In this document: in pieces, positions 53,452-63,485 of the stretch | How positions within the stretch are numbered: the first letter of the stretch is position 1 | Layout of the letters: every line of letters begins with the position of its first letter | NCBI RefSeq assembly: GCF_003709565.1 | Contig: NZ_QNRC01000013.1 | Coordinates: 62,001 to 126,000 of the forward strand | Source of the DNA: Paracoccus sigandri | GTDB taxonomy: Bacteria > Pseudomonadota > Alphaproteobacteria > Rhodobacterales > Rhodobacteraceae | Length of the DNA stretch: 64,000 bases | Direction: 5' to 3' | Notes under the pieces: model-generated | Told to the model about the DNA's origin: nothing | The model's input: the letters and a program-made list of their open reading frames with translations, nothing else | Databases searched by the model: none | Translations under genes and position numbers: made by a program

Positions 53452-54015
53452 ATGACCCGCATAGCCACCGTTTTCGACGCCATCGACGCTGCCAATGCCC
53501 AGGACCCGCATCTGGAAGACGGCCAGCCCGCCGCGCTGCTCTATGGCCAGCGCATGACCGAGGAACAGCTGAAGCTTCATCCCGACGCCTCCGAGCCGCT
53601 GCAGATCGCCTGCCGCGGCCAGCATGTCGAACGCTGGATGCTGCCGCGCGACAGCTATCCGATGGACCGGGCGGGCTATCTGCAATGGCGCCAGGAACAG
53701 GGCCGCCGCCATGCCGAGCGGGTGGCGGGCATCATGAGCGAGGCGGGCTATGACCCGGACCAGATCGACCGCGCCCGGCGGATGCTGACCAAGCAGGGCA
53801 TCAAGCGCGACCCCGAGGTCCAGGCGCTGGAGGATGTCGCCTGCTTCACCTTCATCCGCTGGTATCTGGGCGATTTCGCGGCCGAGCAGCCCGACGACAA
53901 GATGGAGCGGATCGTGGACAGGACCGCCCGCAAGATGTCGGCCACGGCCCGCGCCCGCGCCTTGCAGGAATTCGCCATGCCCGAGGTCTTCGCGCAGTAT
54001 TTCCGGGACAGTTGA
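53452..54015 (+). CDS. DUF4202 protein
   Basis: A 187-aa cytosolic, helical protein with the DUF4202 core: LYGQRMTEEQLKL, IACRGQHVERWMLPRDSYPM and DPEVQALEDVACFTFIRWYL. The His and Glu/Asp pattern recalls a metal-binding HD-like fold. Function unknown; homologues often accompany sulfate or nitrate assimilation genes. AGGAG precedes the ATG, and the stop overlaps the next start (TGATG), which suggests coupled synthesis with the CbiX-like protein. Confidence 0.85.
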   Translation: MTRIATVFDAIDAANAQDPHLEDGQPAALLYGQRMTEEQLKLHPDASEPLQIACRGQHVERWMLPRDSYPMDRAGYLQWRQEQGRRHAERVAGIMSEAGYDPDQIDRARRMLTKQGIKRDPEVQALEDVACFTFIRWYLGDFAAEQPDDKMERIVDRTARKMSATARARALQEFAMPEVFAQYFRDS

Positions 54016-54719
54016 TGCGCCCGCCGTTCCGCAACGCCGTCATCGTCTCGCATGGACAGCCCGGCGATCCCGGCCCGCAGCAGCAGGCCATCGAGGATCT
54101 GGCGCGGGCCGTCGCGCGGCACGATCCCGCCCTTCCCGTCATGGGCGCGACGCTGGCCATGCCGGGCGCGCTGGCCTCGGTCGCAGGTGACGACAGCCTG
54201 ATCTATCCGATGTTCATGGCCGAGGGCTGGTTCACCCGCAGCGAGCTGCCCCGCCGCCTGGCCCAGGCCGGCGCGCCCGGCGCCCGCATCCTGCGCCCCT
54301 TCGGCACCGATCCGGCCCTGCCCGGCCTGATTACCGCCAAGGCCCATGCCGCCGCCGCCGCCCAGGGCTGGGGCGCGGCGGACACCACGCTGTTGCTGAC
54401 CGCCCACGGCTCGGGACGCTCGCAGGCCAGCTTCGCCATCACCACCGCGCTGGCCGACCGGATCGCGCCGCATTTCGCCCGCATCGTCACCGGCTTCGTC
54501 GAACAGGAACCCTTCATTGCCGAGGCCGCGCGGGGCCTGACCCGCGCCGTCAGCCTGCCCCTCTTCGCGCTGCGGGCCGAACATGTGCTGGACGACCTTC
54601 CGGCGGCGCTGGACCGGGCGGGCTTTGCCGGCCCGCGCCTCGATCCGATCGGGCTGGCCCCCGAGGTGCCAGGCCTGATCGCCGCCGCCATCCGGGGATA
54701 CATTTTAAACTTGAAATAA
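54015..54719 (+). CDS. CbiX-type sirohydrochlorin chelatase-like protein
   Basis: A 234-aa protein with two repeated half-domains, each led by a His-Gly: His13 (VIVSHGQPGDPG) and His131 (LLLTAHGSGRS). This is the CbiX/SirB fold, which inserts cobalt or iron into sirohydrochlorin on the way to sirohaem or B12. The start ATG 54015 overlaps the DUF4202 stop. With DUF4202 upstream, sirohaem for nitrite/sulfite reductases is likely; metal choice is not shown. Its last codons (YILNLK) overlap an AT-rich dyad that may be a MarR operator. Confidence 0.8.
   Translation: MRPPFRNAVIVSHGQPGDPGPQQQAIEDLARAVARHDPALPVMGATLAMPGALASVAGDDSLIYPMFMAEGWFTRSELPRRLAQAGAPGARILRPFGTDPALPGLITAKAHAAAAAQGWGAADTTLLLTAHGSGRSQASFAITTALADRIAPHFARIVTGFVEQEPFIAEAARGLTRAVSLPLFALRAEHVLDDLPAALDRAGFAGPRLDPIGLAPEVPGLIAAAIRGYILNLK
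54702..54717. promoter_or_regulatory. Candidate operator of the 2-aminobenzoyl-CoA operon
   Basis: ATTTTAAACTTGAAAT matches its own reverse complement at 12 of 16 positions, in an otherwise GC-rich stretch. It lies 47 bases before the first gene of the operon, which includes a MarR gene. Binding is inference. Confidence 0.4.
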
Positions 54720-54764
54720 CATCCGCCCCGTGCCAGCCTCCGCGGGGACAGGAGGTAGCACGGC

Positions 54765-57050
54765 ATGAAGATTCTCTGCCTCGGCGGCGGCCCCGCGGGC
54801 CTCTATTTCGCGATCTCGATGAAGCTGCGCGACCCCTCGCACCGGGTGACGGTGCTGGAGCGCAACCGCGCCAACGACACCTTCGGCTGGGGCGTGGTGC
54901 TGTCGGACGACGCGCTGTCGCGGATGCAGAGGAACGACCCGACCTCGACCGAGGCGATCCGGCGGAACTTCATCTATTGGGACGACATCGCGGTGATCCG
55001 CGACGGGCAGCGCGACGTGTCGGGCGGCCACGGCTTCGCCGGGATCGGCCGCAAGAAGCTGCTGAGCCTGCTGCAGGACCGCGCCCGCGACCTGGGCGTC
55101 GAGATGCGGTTCGAGACCGAATTCGGCGGCGCCGAGGAAATGCGCGGGGATTACGACCTGGTGGTCGCCGCCGACGGGCTGAACAGCCGCATACGCGGCG
55201 AATATGCGGAAACCTTCCGCCCCGACATCGACCTGCGGCTGTGCAAGTTCATCTGGCTGGGCACGCATCAGAAATTCGACGACGCCTTCACCTTCATCTT
55301 CGAGAAGACCGACCATGGCTGGCTGTGGGCGCATGTCTATCAGTTCGACGCCGACACCGCGACCTTCATCGTCGAATGCAGCCAGCAGACATGGGACAGC
55401 TTCGGCTTCCAGGCGATGAGCAAGGACGAGATCGTCGAGACCTGCCGCAAGGTCTTCGCCGCGCATCTGGGCGGGCACGCGCTGATGTCGAACGCCGCCC
55501 ATCTGCGCGGCTCGGCGGTGTGGATGAACTTCCCCCGCGTGATCTGCGATCGCTGGTATCACGAGAATGTCGTGCTGATGGGCGATGCGGCGGCGACCGG
55601 GCATTTCTCGATCGGCTCGGGCACGCGGCTGGCCCTGGACAGCGCCATCGCGCTGGCCGACTACCTGCATTCGGAACCCACGCTGGAACGCGCCTTCCAG
55701 CGTTACCAGGACGAACGCCGGCTGGAGGTGCTGCGCCTGCAATCGGCCGCGCGCAACAGCCTGGAATGGTTCGAGGAGGCGGAGCGCTATTTCCACCTGC
55801 ACCCGATCCAGTTCACCTATTCGCTGCTGACCCGCAGCCAGCGCATCAGCCACGAGAACCTGCGCCTGCGCGACCCCGACTGGCTGCGCCGGGCCGAGGA
55901 CTGGTTCCAGGAACAGGCCGGCGGCCAGCCCGGCCGGGCGCCGATGTTCGCGCCCTACCGGCTGCGCGACATGGTGCTGAAGAACCGCGTCGTCGTCTCG
56001 CCCATGGCGCAATACAAGGCGGTGGACGGGCGGCCGACCAACTGGCACCTGGTCCATTACGGCGAACGCGCCAAGGGCGGCGCGGGGCTGGTCTATACCG
56101 AGATGACCTGCGTCTCGCCCGAGGGCCGGATCACGCCGGGCTGTCCGGGGCTCTACGCGCCCGAGCACGAGGCCGCCTGGCGCGAGATCGTGGATTTCGT
56201 CCACCAGGAAACCGATGCCAGGATCTGCTGCCAGATCGGCCATTCCGGGCGCAAGGGCAGCACGCGGATCGGATGGGAGGGGATGGACCAGCCGCTGGAA
56301 AGGGACAACTGGCCGCTGATCTCGGCCTCGGCCATCCCCTGGTCGCCGAAGAATGCCGTGCCGCAGGAAATGACGCGGGCGCAGATGGATCAGGTGACGG
56401 CGCAATTCGTCGCCGCGACCGAAATGGCCGCGCGGGCCGGCTTCGACATGGTCGAGCTGCACGCCGCCCATGGCTATCTGGTCAGCAGCTTCATCTCGCC
56501 GCTGTCGAACCGGCGCAGCGACGATTACGGCGGATCGCTGGAAAACCGCCTGCGCTGGCCGCTGGAGCTTTTGCGGGCGATGCGCGCCGCCTGGCCTGCG
56601 ACGAAGCCCATGTCGGTGCGCATCTCGGCGAATGACTGGACCCAGGATCACGGCGTCACCCCGCAAGAGGCGGTGCTGATCGCCCGCGCCTTCCACGCGG
56701 CGGGCGCCGACATCATCGACGTTTCCGCCGGCCAGACCAGCCCCGAGGCGAAGCCCGTCTATGGCCGGATGTTCCAGACGCCCTTTTCCGACCGCATCCG
56801 TAACGAGGCCGGGATCGCCACCATGGCGGTCGGCAATATCTACGAGGCCGACCATGTGAACTCGATCCTGATGGCCGGGCGGGCGGATCTGGTCTGCCTG
56901 GCGCGCCCGCATCTGGCCGATCCCTACTGGACGCTGCACGCGGCGGTGGCCCTGGGCGACCGGGTGGCTGCATGGCCCCTGCCCTACCTGGCCGGGCGCG
57001 ACCAGGCCTGGCGGCTGGCCGAACGCCAGGCCGAGGAGATCCGCGCATGA
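54765..57050 (+). CDS. 2-aminobenzoyl-CoA monooxygenase/reductase
   Basis: A 761-aa fusion. Residues 1 to about 390 are a salicylyl-CoA-hydroxylase-like flavin monooxygenase ([11 protein letters not shown] at 7-17, [14 protein letters not shown]). Residues from about 394 on are an old-yellow-enzyme-type reductase ([41 protein letters not shown]). This double-flavin architecture is that of ACMR in Azoarcus evansii, which hydroxylates and reduces 2-aminobenzoyl-CoA to 2-amino-5-oxocyclohexenecarbonyl-CoA. AGGAGGT precedes the start. It leads the operon and overlaps the SDR gene by four bases. Confidence 0.9.
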   Translation: MKILCLGGGPAGLYFAISMKLRDPSHRVTVLERNRANDTFGWGVVLSDDALSRMQRNDPTSTEAIRRNFIYWDDIAVIRDGQRDVSGGHGFAGIGRKKLLSLLQDRARDLGVEMRFETEFGGAEEMRGDYDLVVAADGLNSRIRGEYAETFRPDIDLRLCKFIWLGTHQKFDDAFTFIFEKTDHGWLWAHVYQFDADTATFIVECSQQTWDSFGFQAMSKDEIVETCRKVFAAHLGGHALMSNAAHLRGSAVWMNFPRVICDRWYHENVVLMGDAAATGHFSIGSGTRLALDSAIALADYLHSEPTLERAFQRYQDERRLEVLRLQSAARNSLEWFEEAERYFHLHPIQFTYSLLTRSQRISHENLRLRDPDWLRRAEDWFQEQAGGQPGRAPMFAPYRLRDMVLKNRVVVSPMAQYKAVDGRPTNWHLVHYGERAKGGAGLVYTEMTCVSPEGRITPGCPGLYAPEHEAAWREIVDFVHQETDARICCQIGHSGRKGSTRIGWEGMDQPLERDNWPLISASAIPWSPKNAVPQEMTRAQMDQVTAQFVAATEMAARAGFDMVELHAAHGYLVSSFISPLSNRRSDDYGGSLENRLRWPLELLRAMRAAWPATKPMSVRISANDWTQDHGVTPQEAVLIARAFHAAGADIIDVSAGQTSPEAKPVYGRMFQTPFSDRIRNEAGIATMAVGNIYEADHVNSILMAGRADLVCLARPHLADPYWTLHAAVALGDRVAAWPLPYLAGRDQAWRLAERQAEEIRA

Positions 57051-57772
57051 GCCGCGTGCTGATCACCGGCGGCGGCAGCGGCACCGGGGCCGACATGGCC
57101 CGCGCCTTCGCCGCCCAGGGCCACGAGATCGTCATCGCCGGCCGCAGCATGGAGCGGCTGGCGCGCGTGGCCGGCGGCCGGATCCGCGCCGTTGAGGGCG
57201 ATGTCGGCGATCCCGATCAGCTGCGGCGCATCTTCGAGGCGGCCGGCCCCTGCCAGGTGGTCATCGCCAATGCCGGCCTGGCCGAATCCGCGCCCTTCGC
57301 CAAGGTCACGGCGGATCACTGGCAGCGGATGATCGCCACCAACCTGACCGGCACCTTCCTGACCTTCCAGCAGGGACTGGCGCAGATGCAGGCGGGCGGG
57401 CGGCTGATCGCCATCGCCTCGATCGCGGGGCTGCGCGGGGCGGCCTATGCCGCGCCCTATGCGGCCAGCAAGCACGGGGTCGTGGGGCTGGTGCGCTCGC
57501 TGGCGCTGGAGCTGGCGCGGCGGGAGATCACCGTCAACGCCATCTGCCCCGGCTTCCTGGACACCGACATGACCCGGCGCAGCACCGCCAATATCGCCGC
57601 AAGGACTGGGCGCAGCGAGGATCAGGCGCGGGCGGCGCTGGTGGCCAGGAACCCCCAGGGGCGGCTGGTCGCGCCTGCCGAGGTGACGGCGGCGGCGCTG
57701 TGGCTGGCGTCAGAGGCGGCGGCTTGCGTCAACGGGCAGGCGATCGGGCTGGACGGGGGCGAAAGCGCATGA
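57047..57772 (+). CDS. SDR oxidoreductase of the aminobenzoyl-CoA operon
   Basis: A 241-aa short-chain dehydrogenase. The cofactor motif is TGGGSGTG (residues 5-12), NAGLAE follows, and the catalytic Tyr/Lys lie in YAASK, with Ser in AIASIAG. ATG overlaps the previous stop (ATGA). In the operon it probably oxidises the 3-hydroxyacyl-CoA or a ring hydroxyl in the beta-oxidation-like part. The best family match is FabG/3-hydroxyacyl-CoA dehydrogenase; the substrate is inferred. Confidence 0.85.
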   Translation: MSRVLITGGGSGTGADMARAFAAQGHEIVIAGRSMERLARVAGGRIRAVEGDVGDPDQLRRIFEAAGPCQVVIANAGLAESAPFAKVTADHWQRMIATNLTGTFLTFQQGLAQMQAGGRLIAIASIAGLRGAAYAAPYAASKHGVVGLVRSLALELARREITVNAICPGFLDTDMTRRSTANIAARTGRSEDQARAALVARNPQGRLVAPAEVTAAALWLASEAAACVNGQAIGLDGGESA

Positions 57773-58218
57773 GCGATCTGTCCAAGCGCCGGCTGAAGAC
57801 CTGGATCCGCCTGCTGGGCGTGACGCGGGCGGCGGAAAACCGGCTGCGCGACTACCTGCGCCGCGAACATGGCACGACGCTGCCCCGCTTCGACGTGATG
57901 GCCGCCCTGTGGCGGCGGCGCGAGGGGGTGACCATGTCGGAACTGTCGCGGATGCTGCTGGTCTCGAACGGCAATGCGACCGCCGTGGTCGACCGGCTGG
58001 AGACCGACGGCATGGTCCGGCGCGAGGCCGAGGATGACGACCGCCGCCGCATCCGCGTGCGGCTGACGCCCGGCGGGCTGGCCGCCTTCGAGACCATGGC
58101 CGTGGGCCACGAGGCCGAGGTGGACGCGATCTTCGCCGAACTGACCGAGACCGACCTGGACAGGCTGCGCGAGATCCTGGCCCGCGCCGGGAAGAACGAA
58201 GCCGGGAGGAGCGAATGA
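57769..58218 (+). CDS. MarR-family regulator
   Basis: A 149-aa winged-helix regulator: [36 protein letters not shown] and the wing [13 protein letters not shown]. It is embedded in the operon with four-base overlaps on both sides, so it is made with the enzymes and probably controls them. MarR regulators of aromatic-CoA pathways respond to the CoA thioester. A candidate operator lies at 54702-54717. Confidence 0.88.
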   Translation: MSDLSKRRLKTWIRLLGVTRAAENRLRDYLRREHGTTLPRFDVMAALWRRREGVTMSELSRMLLVSNGNATAVVDRLETDGMVRREAEDDDRRRIRVRLTPGGLAAFETMAVGHEAEVDAIFAELTETDLDRLREILARAGKNEAGRSE

Positions 58219-59027
58219 GAAAGACCCAGATGGCCGGGCTGACGCCCGCGCATTTCCTGTGGCAGGTCAGCGACCGGATCGCGGTGATCCGCCTGAACCG
58301 GCCCGAGCGCAAGAACCCGCTGACCTTCGACAGCTATGCCGAGCTGCGCGACACCTTCCGCGCCCTGGCCCATGCCGAGGACGTGGATGTCGTCGTGCTG
58401 GCCAGCAATGGCGGCAACTTCTGTTCCGGCGGCGACGTGCACGAGATCATCGGCCCGCTGGTCGGCATGGAGATGCCCGAGCTGCTGGCCTTCACGCGGA
58501 TGACCGGCGACCTGGTCCGGGCGATGATTCATTGCAACAAGCCGGTGATCGCGGCGGTCGAGGGGATCTGCGTCGGCGCCGGCGCGATCATGGCCATGGC
58601 CGCGGACCTGCGGCTGGCGGCGCCCTCGGCCAGGGCCGCCTTCCTGTTCACGCGGGTCGGGCTGGCCGGCTGCGACATGGGCGCCTGCGCCATGCTGCCC
58701 CGGATCGTCGGCCAGGGCCGGGCGGCGGAGCTGCTCTATACCGGCCGCGTGCTTGCCGCCGAGGAAGGGGAGCGCTGGGGCTTCTGGAACAGCCTGCACG
58801 AGGATGTCGAGGCAGCCGCGATGGCGCTGGCGCGGCAGGTCGCGGCGGGGCCGGTCTGGGCACATGGGATCACCAAGACGCAGCTGATGCAGGAATGGAA
58901 CATGGGGCTGGACCAGGCCATCGAGGCCGAGGCGCAGGCGCAGGCGATCTGCATGAAGACCCGCGATTTCGAGCGCGCCTATCGCGCCTTCGTCGCCAGG
59001 GAGAGGCCGGTTTTCGAAGGCAACTGA
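58215..59027 (+). CDS. Enoyl-CoA hydratase/isomerase-family protein
   Basis: A 270-aa crotonase. The oxyanion loops are [15 protein letters not shown] and [16 protein letters not shown]; the Glu corresponding to Glu164 lies in [10 protein letters not shown], but the position of Glu144 has Arg (FLFTRVGL). So it may be an isomerase, hydrolase or ring-opening enzyme and not a standard hydratase. ATG overlaps the marR stop. The 49-base gap after it contains a copy of the dispersed repeat. Confidence 0.85.
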   Translation: MRKTQMAGLTPAHFLWQVSDRIAVIRLNRPERKNPLTFDSYAELRDTFRALAHAEDVDVVVLASNGGNFCSGGDVHEIIGPLVGMEMPELLAFTRMTGDLVRAMIHCNKPVIAAVEGICVGAGAIMAMAADLRLAAPSARAAFLFTRVGLAGCDMGACAMLPRIVGQGRAAELLYTGRVLAAEEGERWGFWNSLHEDVEAAAMALARQVAAGPVWAHGITKTQLMQEWNMGLDQAIEAEAQAQAICMKTRDFERAYRAFVARERPVFEGN

Positions 59028-59031
59028 CGCG

Positions 59032-59082
59032 CCGGGGGCTGTCTGCCCCCGGACCCCCGAGGATATTTGGGCCAAGATGAAG
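59032..59082 (-). repeat. Dispersed intergenic repeat, copy 3 (inverted)
   Basis: Read on the reverse strand: TTCATCTTGGCCCAAATATCC, CGGGGGTCCGGGGG, then a hairpin (59032-59039 with 59045-59052). It fills the only sizeable gap within the first half of the operon, and its outer end contains the ATG used for the acyl-CoA dehydrogenase. Confidence 0.65.
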
Positions 59083-60216
59083 ATGGATCGAAGCTTTCTG
59101 GACTGGCCGTTTTTCGAGGAACGGCATCGCGAACTGGCCGAGGGGCTGGAGGAGTGGGCCTGCGCAAACCTGCCGGTGGCTCATGGCGATGTGGACGCGG
59201 CCTGCCGGGGGCTGGTGCGCGCCTTGGGGGATGGCGGCTGGCTGCGCCATTCCGGGGGCGAGGCGCTGGACATCCGCAGCCTCTGCCTGATCCGCGAGAC
59301 CTTGGCGCGCCATGACGGGCTGGCCGATTTCGCCTTCGCCATGCAGGGGCTGGGCATGGGGGCGGTCAGCCTGTTCGGCAGCCCCGCGCAGCGGGAATGG
59401 CTGGAGCGGACGCGGGCCGGGCGGGCGATTTCGGCCTTTGCGCTGACCGAACCGGGATCGGGCTCGGACGTGGCGCGGATCGCCATGACCGCGCAGCGCG
59501 ATGGCGGCGGCTGGGTGCTGGCGGGCGAGAAGACCTATATCTCGAATGGCGGCATCGCCGATCTCTACGTGATCTTCGCCCGCACCGGCGAGGCGCCGGG
59601 CGCGAAGGGGCTGTCGGCCTTCCTGCTGCCGGCCGATACGCCGGGGCTGGAGGTCGTGGAGCGGATCGAGGTCATGGCGCCGCATCCGCTGGCGCATCTG
59701 CGGCTGCGGGATGTGCGCCTGCCCGGCGCGGCGCTGATCGGCGAAGCGGGGGCGGGGTTTCGTGTCGCCATGACGGTCCTGGATCACTTCCGCCCCACCG
59801 TCGGCGCGGCCGCCCTGGGTTTCGCGCGCCGCGCGCTGGACGAAGCGCTGGGGCGGGTCACGGAACGGCAGCTGTTCGGCGCGCCGATGGCCGGGCTGCA
59901 GATGGTCCAGGGCCACCTGGCCGAGATGGCGCTGAAGGTCGATGCGGCCGCGCTGCTGGTCTATCGCGCCGCCTGGGCCAAGGACCGGGGCGCCGCCCGC
60001 ATCACCCGCGAGGCGGCCATGGCCAAGCTCTATGCCACCGAGGCCGCGCAGCAGGTGATCGACCAGGCGGTGCAGCTGTTCGGCGGCGACGGCGTGCGGG
60101 TGGGGGTGGCGGTCGAAAGCCTCTATCGCGAGATCCGGGCGCTGCGCATCTACGAGGGCGCCAGCGACGTGCAGAAGCTGGTCATCGCCCGCAGCGTCCT
60201 GGAGGACCGCGCATGA
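59077..60216 (+). CDS. Acyl-CoA dehydrogenase
   Basis: A 379-aa FAD enzyme. [15 protein letters not shown] and [10 protein letters not shown] are FAD/substrate motifs, [22 protein letters not shown] is the C-terminal flavin site, and the base is Glu in [10 protein letters not shown]. It probably dehydrogenates the ring or opened-chain CoA ester. The start ATG 59077 lies inside the repeat; a second in-frame ATG at 59083 is equally plausible and no good Shine-Dalgarno decides. Its stop overlaps the next start. Confidence 0.88.
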   Translation: MKMDRSFLDWPFFEERHRELAEGLEEWACANLPVAHGDVDAACRGLVRALGDGGWLRHSGGEALDIRSLCLIRETLARHDGLADFAFAMQGLGMGAVSLFGSPAQREWLERTRAGRAISAFALTEPGSGSDVARIAMTAQRDGGGWVLAGEKTYISNGGIADLYVIFARTGEAPGAKGLSAFLLPADTPGLEVVERIEVMAPHPLAHLRLRDVRLPGAALIGEAGAGFRVAMTVLDHFRPTVGAAALGFARRALDEALGRVTERQLFGAPMAGLQMVQGHLAEMALKVDAAALLVYRAAWAKDRGAARITREAAMAKLYATEAAQQVIDQAVQLFGGDGVRVGVAVESLYREIRALRIYEGASDVQKLVIARSVLEDRA

Positions 60217-60602
60217 GCTATTCCCGCGTCATTCCCATCGAGTTCTGCCATTGCGACCCGGCGGGCATCGTCTTCTATCCGCGCTATGCCGAGATGGTGA
60301 ACCATATGGTGGAAAACTTTTTCATCGACGAGGTGGGCTATTCCTTCGCGCGGATGATGGCCGAGGGCTTCGGGATGCCCACCGCCCGGCTGGAGGTGGA
60401 TTTCCGCAAGCCCTCGCGCCTGGGCGACCGGCTGGAATGGCTGCTGTCGGTCGAGCATGTCGGCCGCAGCAGCGCCAGGTTCCTGGTCCGTGCCGAGGAC
60501 CGGGTCGAGGCGCGCAGCACCGTCGTCTGGATGGATCGCGGATTTACGCCTGCGCCATGGCCCGGCCATATCCGCCCGGCACTGGAGGCGCATCATGCAT
60601 GA
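60213..60602 (+). CDS. 4-hydroxybenzoyl-CoA thioesterase-like protein
   Basis: A 129-aa hotdog thioesterase. [21 protein letters not shown] carries the catalytic Asp15 of the 4-HBT family. It overlaps the upstream and downstream genes by four and eight bases. In the operon it may rescue CoA from dead-end esters or release a product. Cytosolic. Confidence 0.85.
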   Translation: MSYSRVIPIEFCHCDPAGIVFYPRYAEMVNHMVENFFIDEVGYSFARMMAEGFGMPTARLEVDFRKPSRLGDRLEWLLSVEHVGRSSARFLVRAEDRVEARSTVVWMDRGFTPAPWPGHIRPALEAHHA

Positions 60603-60990
60603 GCTGCTTCACCCCCGGAACTGGAAGCCCGCCCAGGGCTATGCCAATGGCGTCTCAGCGCGGGGACGGATGATCTTTACCGGCGGGCTGGTCGGCTGGG
60701 ATGCCGATCAGCAGTTCCAGACCGACGATTTCGCCGGCCAGGTGCGGCAGGTGCTGGAAAACATCGTCGCCGTGCTGGCCGAGGGCGGCGCGGGGCCGCA
60801 GCACCTGGTGCGCCTGACCTGGTATGTCACCGACAAGCACGAATACCTGGGCGCCCTGCGCGAGATCGGCGCCGCCTATCGCGAGGTGATCGGGCGGCAC
60901 TACCCGGCCATGGCGCTGGTCCAGGTCGCGGGCCTGGTCGAGGACCGCGCCAAGGTGGAAATCGAGGCGACCGCGGTCGTCCCGGACTGA
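60595..60990 (+). CDS. Rid-family (RidA-like) protein
   Basis: A 131-aa trimeric Rid-fold protein: GRMIFTGGLVGWDAD, FAGQVRQVLENIVAVLAEGG and VEIEATAV. In RidA a conserved Arg follows PA and binds imine/enamine acids; here the corresponding segment is YPAMALVQV, with Met106, so it is not a canonical RidA. The ACMR product is an enamine, so a role in its hydrolysis (deamination) is attractive but inferred. It overlaps the thioesterase gene by eight bases. Confidence 0.85.
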   Translation: MHELLHPRNWKPAQGYANGVSARGRMIFTGGLVGWDADQQFQTDDFAGQVRQVLENIVAVLAEGGAGPQHLVRLTWYVTDKHEYLGALREIGAAYREVIGRHYPAMALVQVAGLVEDRAKVEIEATAVVPD

Positions 60991-61023
60991 AAAGAAGAAG
61001 AAAATGACCGACAGGAGAGGTAC

Positions 61024-62643
61024 ATGCAGAGACTGGGACCCACCGGACATCTGGACAGCTTCGCCCGCGACAGCCTGCCGCCGCCCCAGCTGTGGCCGCA
61101 GCTGGACCTGTCCGGCTTCGACTATCCCGACTGGCTGAATGCCGGGGTGGAACTGACCGACCACATGGTCGAACGCGGCTTCGGCGACCGCACGGCGCTG
61201 GTGGGCAACGGCCGGGCGAGAACCTACAAGGAGCTGACCGACTGGACCAACCGGCTGGCCCATGCGCTGGTCAGCGACTATGGGGTGAAGCCCGGCAACC
61301 GGGTGCTGATCCGCTCGGCCAACAATCCCGCCATGGTGGCCTGCTGGCTGGCCGCGACCAAGGCCGGCGCGGTGGTGGTCAACACCATGCCGATGCTGCG
61401 CACCAAGGAACTGGGCCAGATCATCGACAAGGCGCAGGTCAGCCATGCGCTATGCGACACCCGGCTGATGGACGAGCTGGTGGCGGCCGCCAAGGGCTCG
61501 CAGACGCTGGAGACGGTGGTGGGCTTCGACGGCACCGCCAATCACGACGCCGAACTGGACCGCGCCGCGCTGACCAAGCCGGTGAAGTTCGACGCCGCGC
61601 GCACCGGCCGCGACGACGTGGCACTGCTGGGCTTCACCAGCGGCAGCACCGGCGTGCCGAAGGCCACGATGCATTTCCACCGCGACCTGCTGATCATCGC
61701 CGACGGCTATGCCAAGGAGGTGCTGGGGGTGACGCCCGAGGATGTCTTCATGGGCAGCCCGCCTCTGGCCTTCACCTTCGGGCTGGGCGGGCTGGCGGTG
61801 TTTCCGCTGCGCTTCGGGGCCTCGGCCGTGCTGCTGGAGAACGCCTCGCCGCCGAACATGGTCGAGATCATCCAGAAGCACCGCGCCACCATCTGCCTGA
61901 CCACGCCCACCGCCTATCGCGTCATGCTGCGGGCGATGGACGAGGGGGCGGACCTGTCCAGCCTGCGCGCCGCCGTCAGCGCGGGCGAGACCCTGCCCGC
62001 CCCGGTCTGGCAGGAATGGCACGACAAGACCGGCAAGCCGATCCTGGACGGCATCGGCGCGACCGAGATGCTGCACATCTTCATCACCAACCGCTTCGAC
62101 GACAGCCATCCGGGCTGCACCGGCCGCCCCGTCGGCGGCTATCGCGCGAAGATCGTGGACGAGCAGGGCCGCGAGCTGCCGCAGGGAGAGCTGGGCCGGC
62201 TGGCGGTGATCGGGCCGACCGGCTGCCGCTATCTGGACGATGCGCGGCAGGCCGATTACGTCCGGGACGGCTGGAACCTGACCGGCGACACTTTCTGGCA
62301 GGACGAGGACGGCCGCTTCCATTTCGCCGCGCGGTCGGACGACATCATCCTGTCCTCGGGCTACAACATCGCCGGGCCCGACGTCGAGGCCGCGCTGCTG
62401 GCCCATCCCGACGTGCTGGAATGCGCGGTGGTCGGCCTGCCCGACCCCGAGCGCGGCGAGATCGTCCAGGCCCATGTCGTGCTGGCCGAGGGCGTCGCCC
62501 CCGACCAGGGCACGGTCGAGCGGCTGCAGCGCCACGTCAAGGACGTGATCGCGCCCTACAAGTATCCCCGCAGCGTGGTCTTCCGCAGCGCCCTGCCCAA
62601 GACCGAATCCGGCAAGATCCAGCGTTTCAGGTTGAAGCAATGA
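61024..62643 (+). CDS. 2-aminobenzoate-CoA ligase
   Basis: A 539-aa AMP-forming aryl-CoA ligase of the benzoate-CoA ligase group. [21 protein letters not shown] is the P loop, [13 protein letters not shown] the adenylate motif, [14 protein letters not shown] the hinge and [12 protein letters not shown] the catalytic-Lys segment. It starts anthranilate breakdown by CoA activation. AGGAGAGG precedes the ATG, 33 bases after the Rid gene. 2-Aminobenzoate is inferred from the fused monooxygenase/reductase and tryptophan dioxygenase in the same operon. Confidence 0.88.
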   Translation: MQRLGPTGHLDSFARDSLPPPQLWPQLDLSGFDYPDWLNAGVELTDHMVERGFGDRTALVGNGRARTYKELTDWTNRLAHALVSDYGVKPGNRVLIRSANNPAMVACWLAATKAGAVVVNTMPMLRTKELGQIIDKAQVSHALCDTRLMDELVAAAKGSQTLETVVGFDGTANHDAELDRAALTKPVKFDAARTGRDDVALLGFTSGSTGVPKATMHFHRDLLIIADGYAKEVLGVTPEDVFMGSPPLAFTFGLGGLAVFPLRFGASAVLLENASPPNMVEIIQKHRATICLTTPTAYRVMLRAMDEGADLSSLRAAVSAGETLPAPVWQEWHDKTGKPILDGIGATEMLHIFITNRFDDSHPGCTGRPVGGYRAKIVDEQGRELPQGELGRLAVIGPTGCRYLDDARQADYVRDGWNLTGDTFWQDEDGRFHFAARSDDIILSSGYNIAGPDVEAALLAHPDVLECAVVGLPDPERGEIVQAHVVLAEGVAPDQGTVERLQRHVKDVIAPYKYPRSVVFRSALPKTESGKIQRFRLKQ

Positions 62644-63461
62644 CCTATGATCCCGCCAGCGAAGGCGCCCGCATGTCCTTCACGGGCCGGATGTCCTATG
62701 GCGACTATCTGGACCTGGACCGGATCCTGCGCGCCCAGCATCCGCTGTCGCAGGCCCATGACGAGATGCTGTTCATCATCCAGCACCAGACCAGCGAGCT
62801 GTGGATGAAGCTGGCCCTGCACGAGATGGATGCGGCGCGCGAGGCGATCGGCGCGGGCCGGCTGCAGCCCGCCTTCAAGATGCTGACGCGGGTGGCGCGG
62901 ATCATGGAGCAGCTGAACAGCGCCTGGGACGTGCTGCGCACCATGACCCCCAGCGAATATACCGAGTTCCGCGAAAGCCTGGGCGAAAGCAGCGGCTTCC
63001 AGTCCTACCAGTACCGGATGATCGAATTCGTCGCGGGCAACCGCAACATGGCGATGATCCGCCCGCACGAGCACCGCCCCGAGATCGCCGAGGCGCTTCT
63101 GGCCGAGGCGGCGCGGCCCTCGCTCTATGACACCGTCATCGCGCGCCTGCGGGCGTCGGGCTTCCAGATCGCGCCGCGCGAGCGGCTGGACGAGCCGCAC
63201 CGCCCCGATCCCGCTGCCCGCGCGGCATGGGCCGAGATCTATCGCGACCCCCAGCGCCATTGGGAGCTTTACGAACTGGCCGAGAAGCTGGTCGATTTCG
63301 AGGACTATTTCCGCCGCTGGCGCTTCAACCATGTCACCACGGTCAAGCGGATCATCGGCTTCAAGCGCGGCTCGGGCGGGACCTCGGGCGTCAGCTACCT
63401 GCGCCGGATGCTGGACGTGGTGCTGTTTCCCGACCTGTGGGAGCTGCGGACCGAGCTTTAG
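62640..63461 (+). CDS. kynA: Tryptophan 2,3-dioxygenase
   Basis: A 273-aa haem enzyme that opens the indole ring of tryptophan to N-formylkynurenine. The distal His49 is in [12 protein letters not shown] and the proximal haem ligand His231 in [24 protein letters not shown] binds the substrate carboxylate, and [12 protein letters not shown] closes the site. The start overlaps the ligase stop (ATGA), so both enzymes are made together. kynB and kynU are not in the window. Confidence 0.95.
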   Translation: MTYDPASEGARMSFTGRMSYGDYLDLDRILRAQHPLSQAHDEMLFIIQHQTSELWMKLALHEMDAAREAIGAGRLQPAFKMLTRVARIMEQLNSAWDVLRTMTPSEYTEFRESLGESSGFQSYQYRMIEFVAGNRNMAMIRPHEHRPEIAEALLAEAARPSLYDTVIARLRASGFQIAPRERLDEPHRPDPAARAAWAEIYRDPQRHWELYELAEKLVDFEDYFRRWRFNHVTTVKRIIGFKRGSGGTSGVSYLRRMLDVVLFPDLWELRTEL

Positions 63462-63485
63462 CCCCGGCCCCCTAACCCCAGCCCC

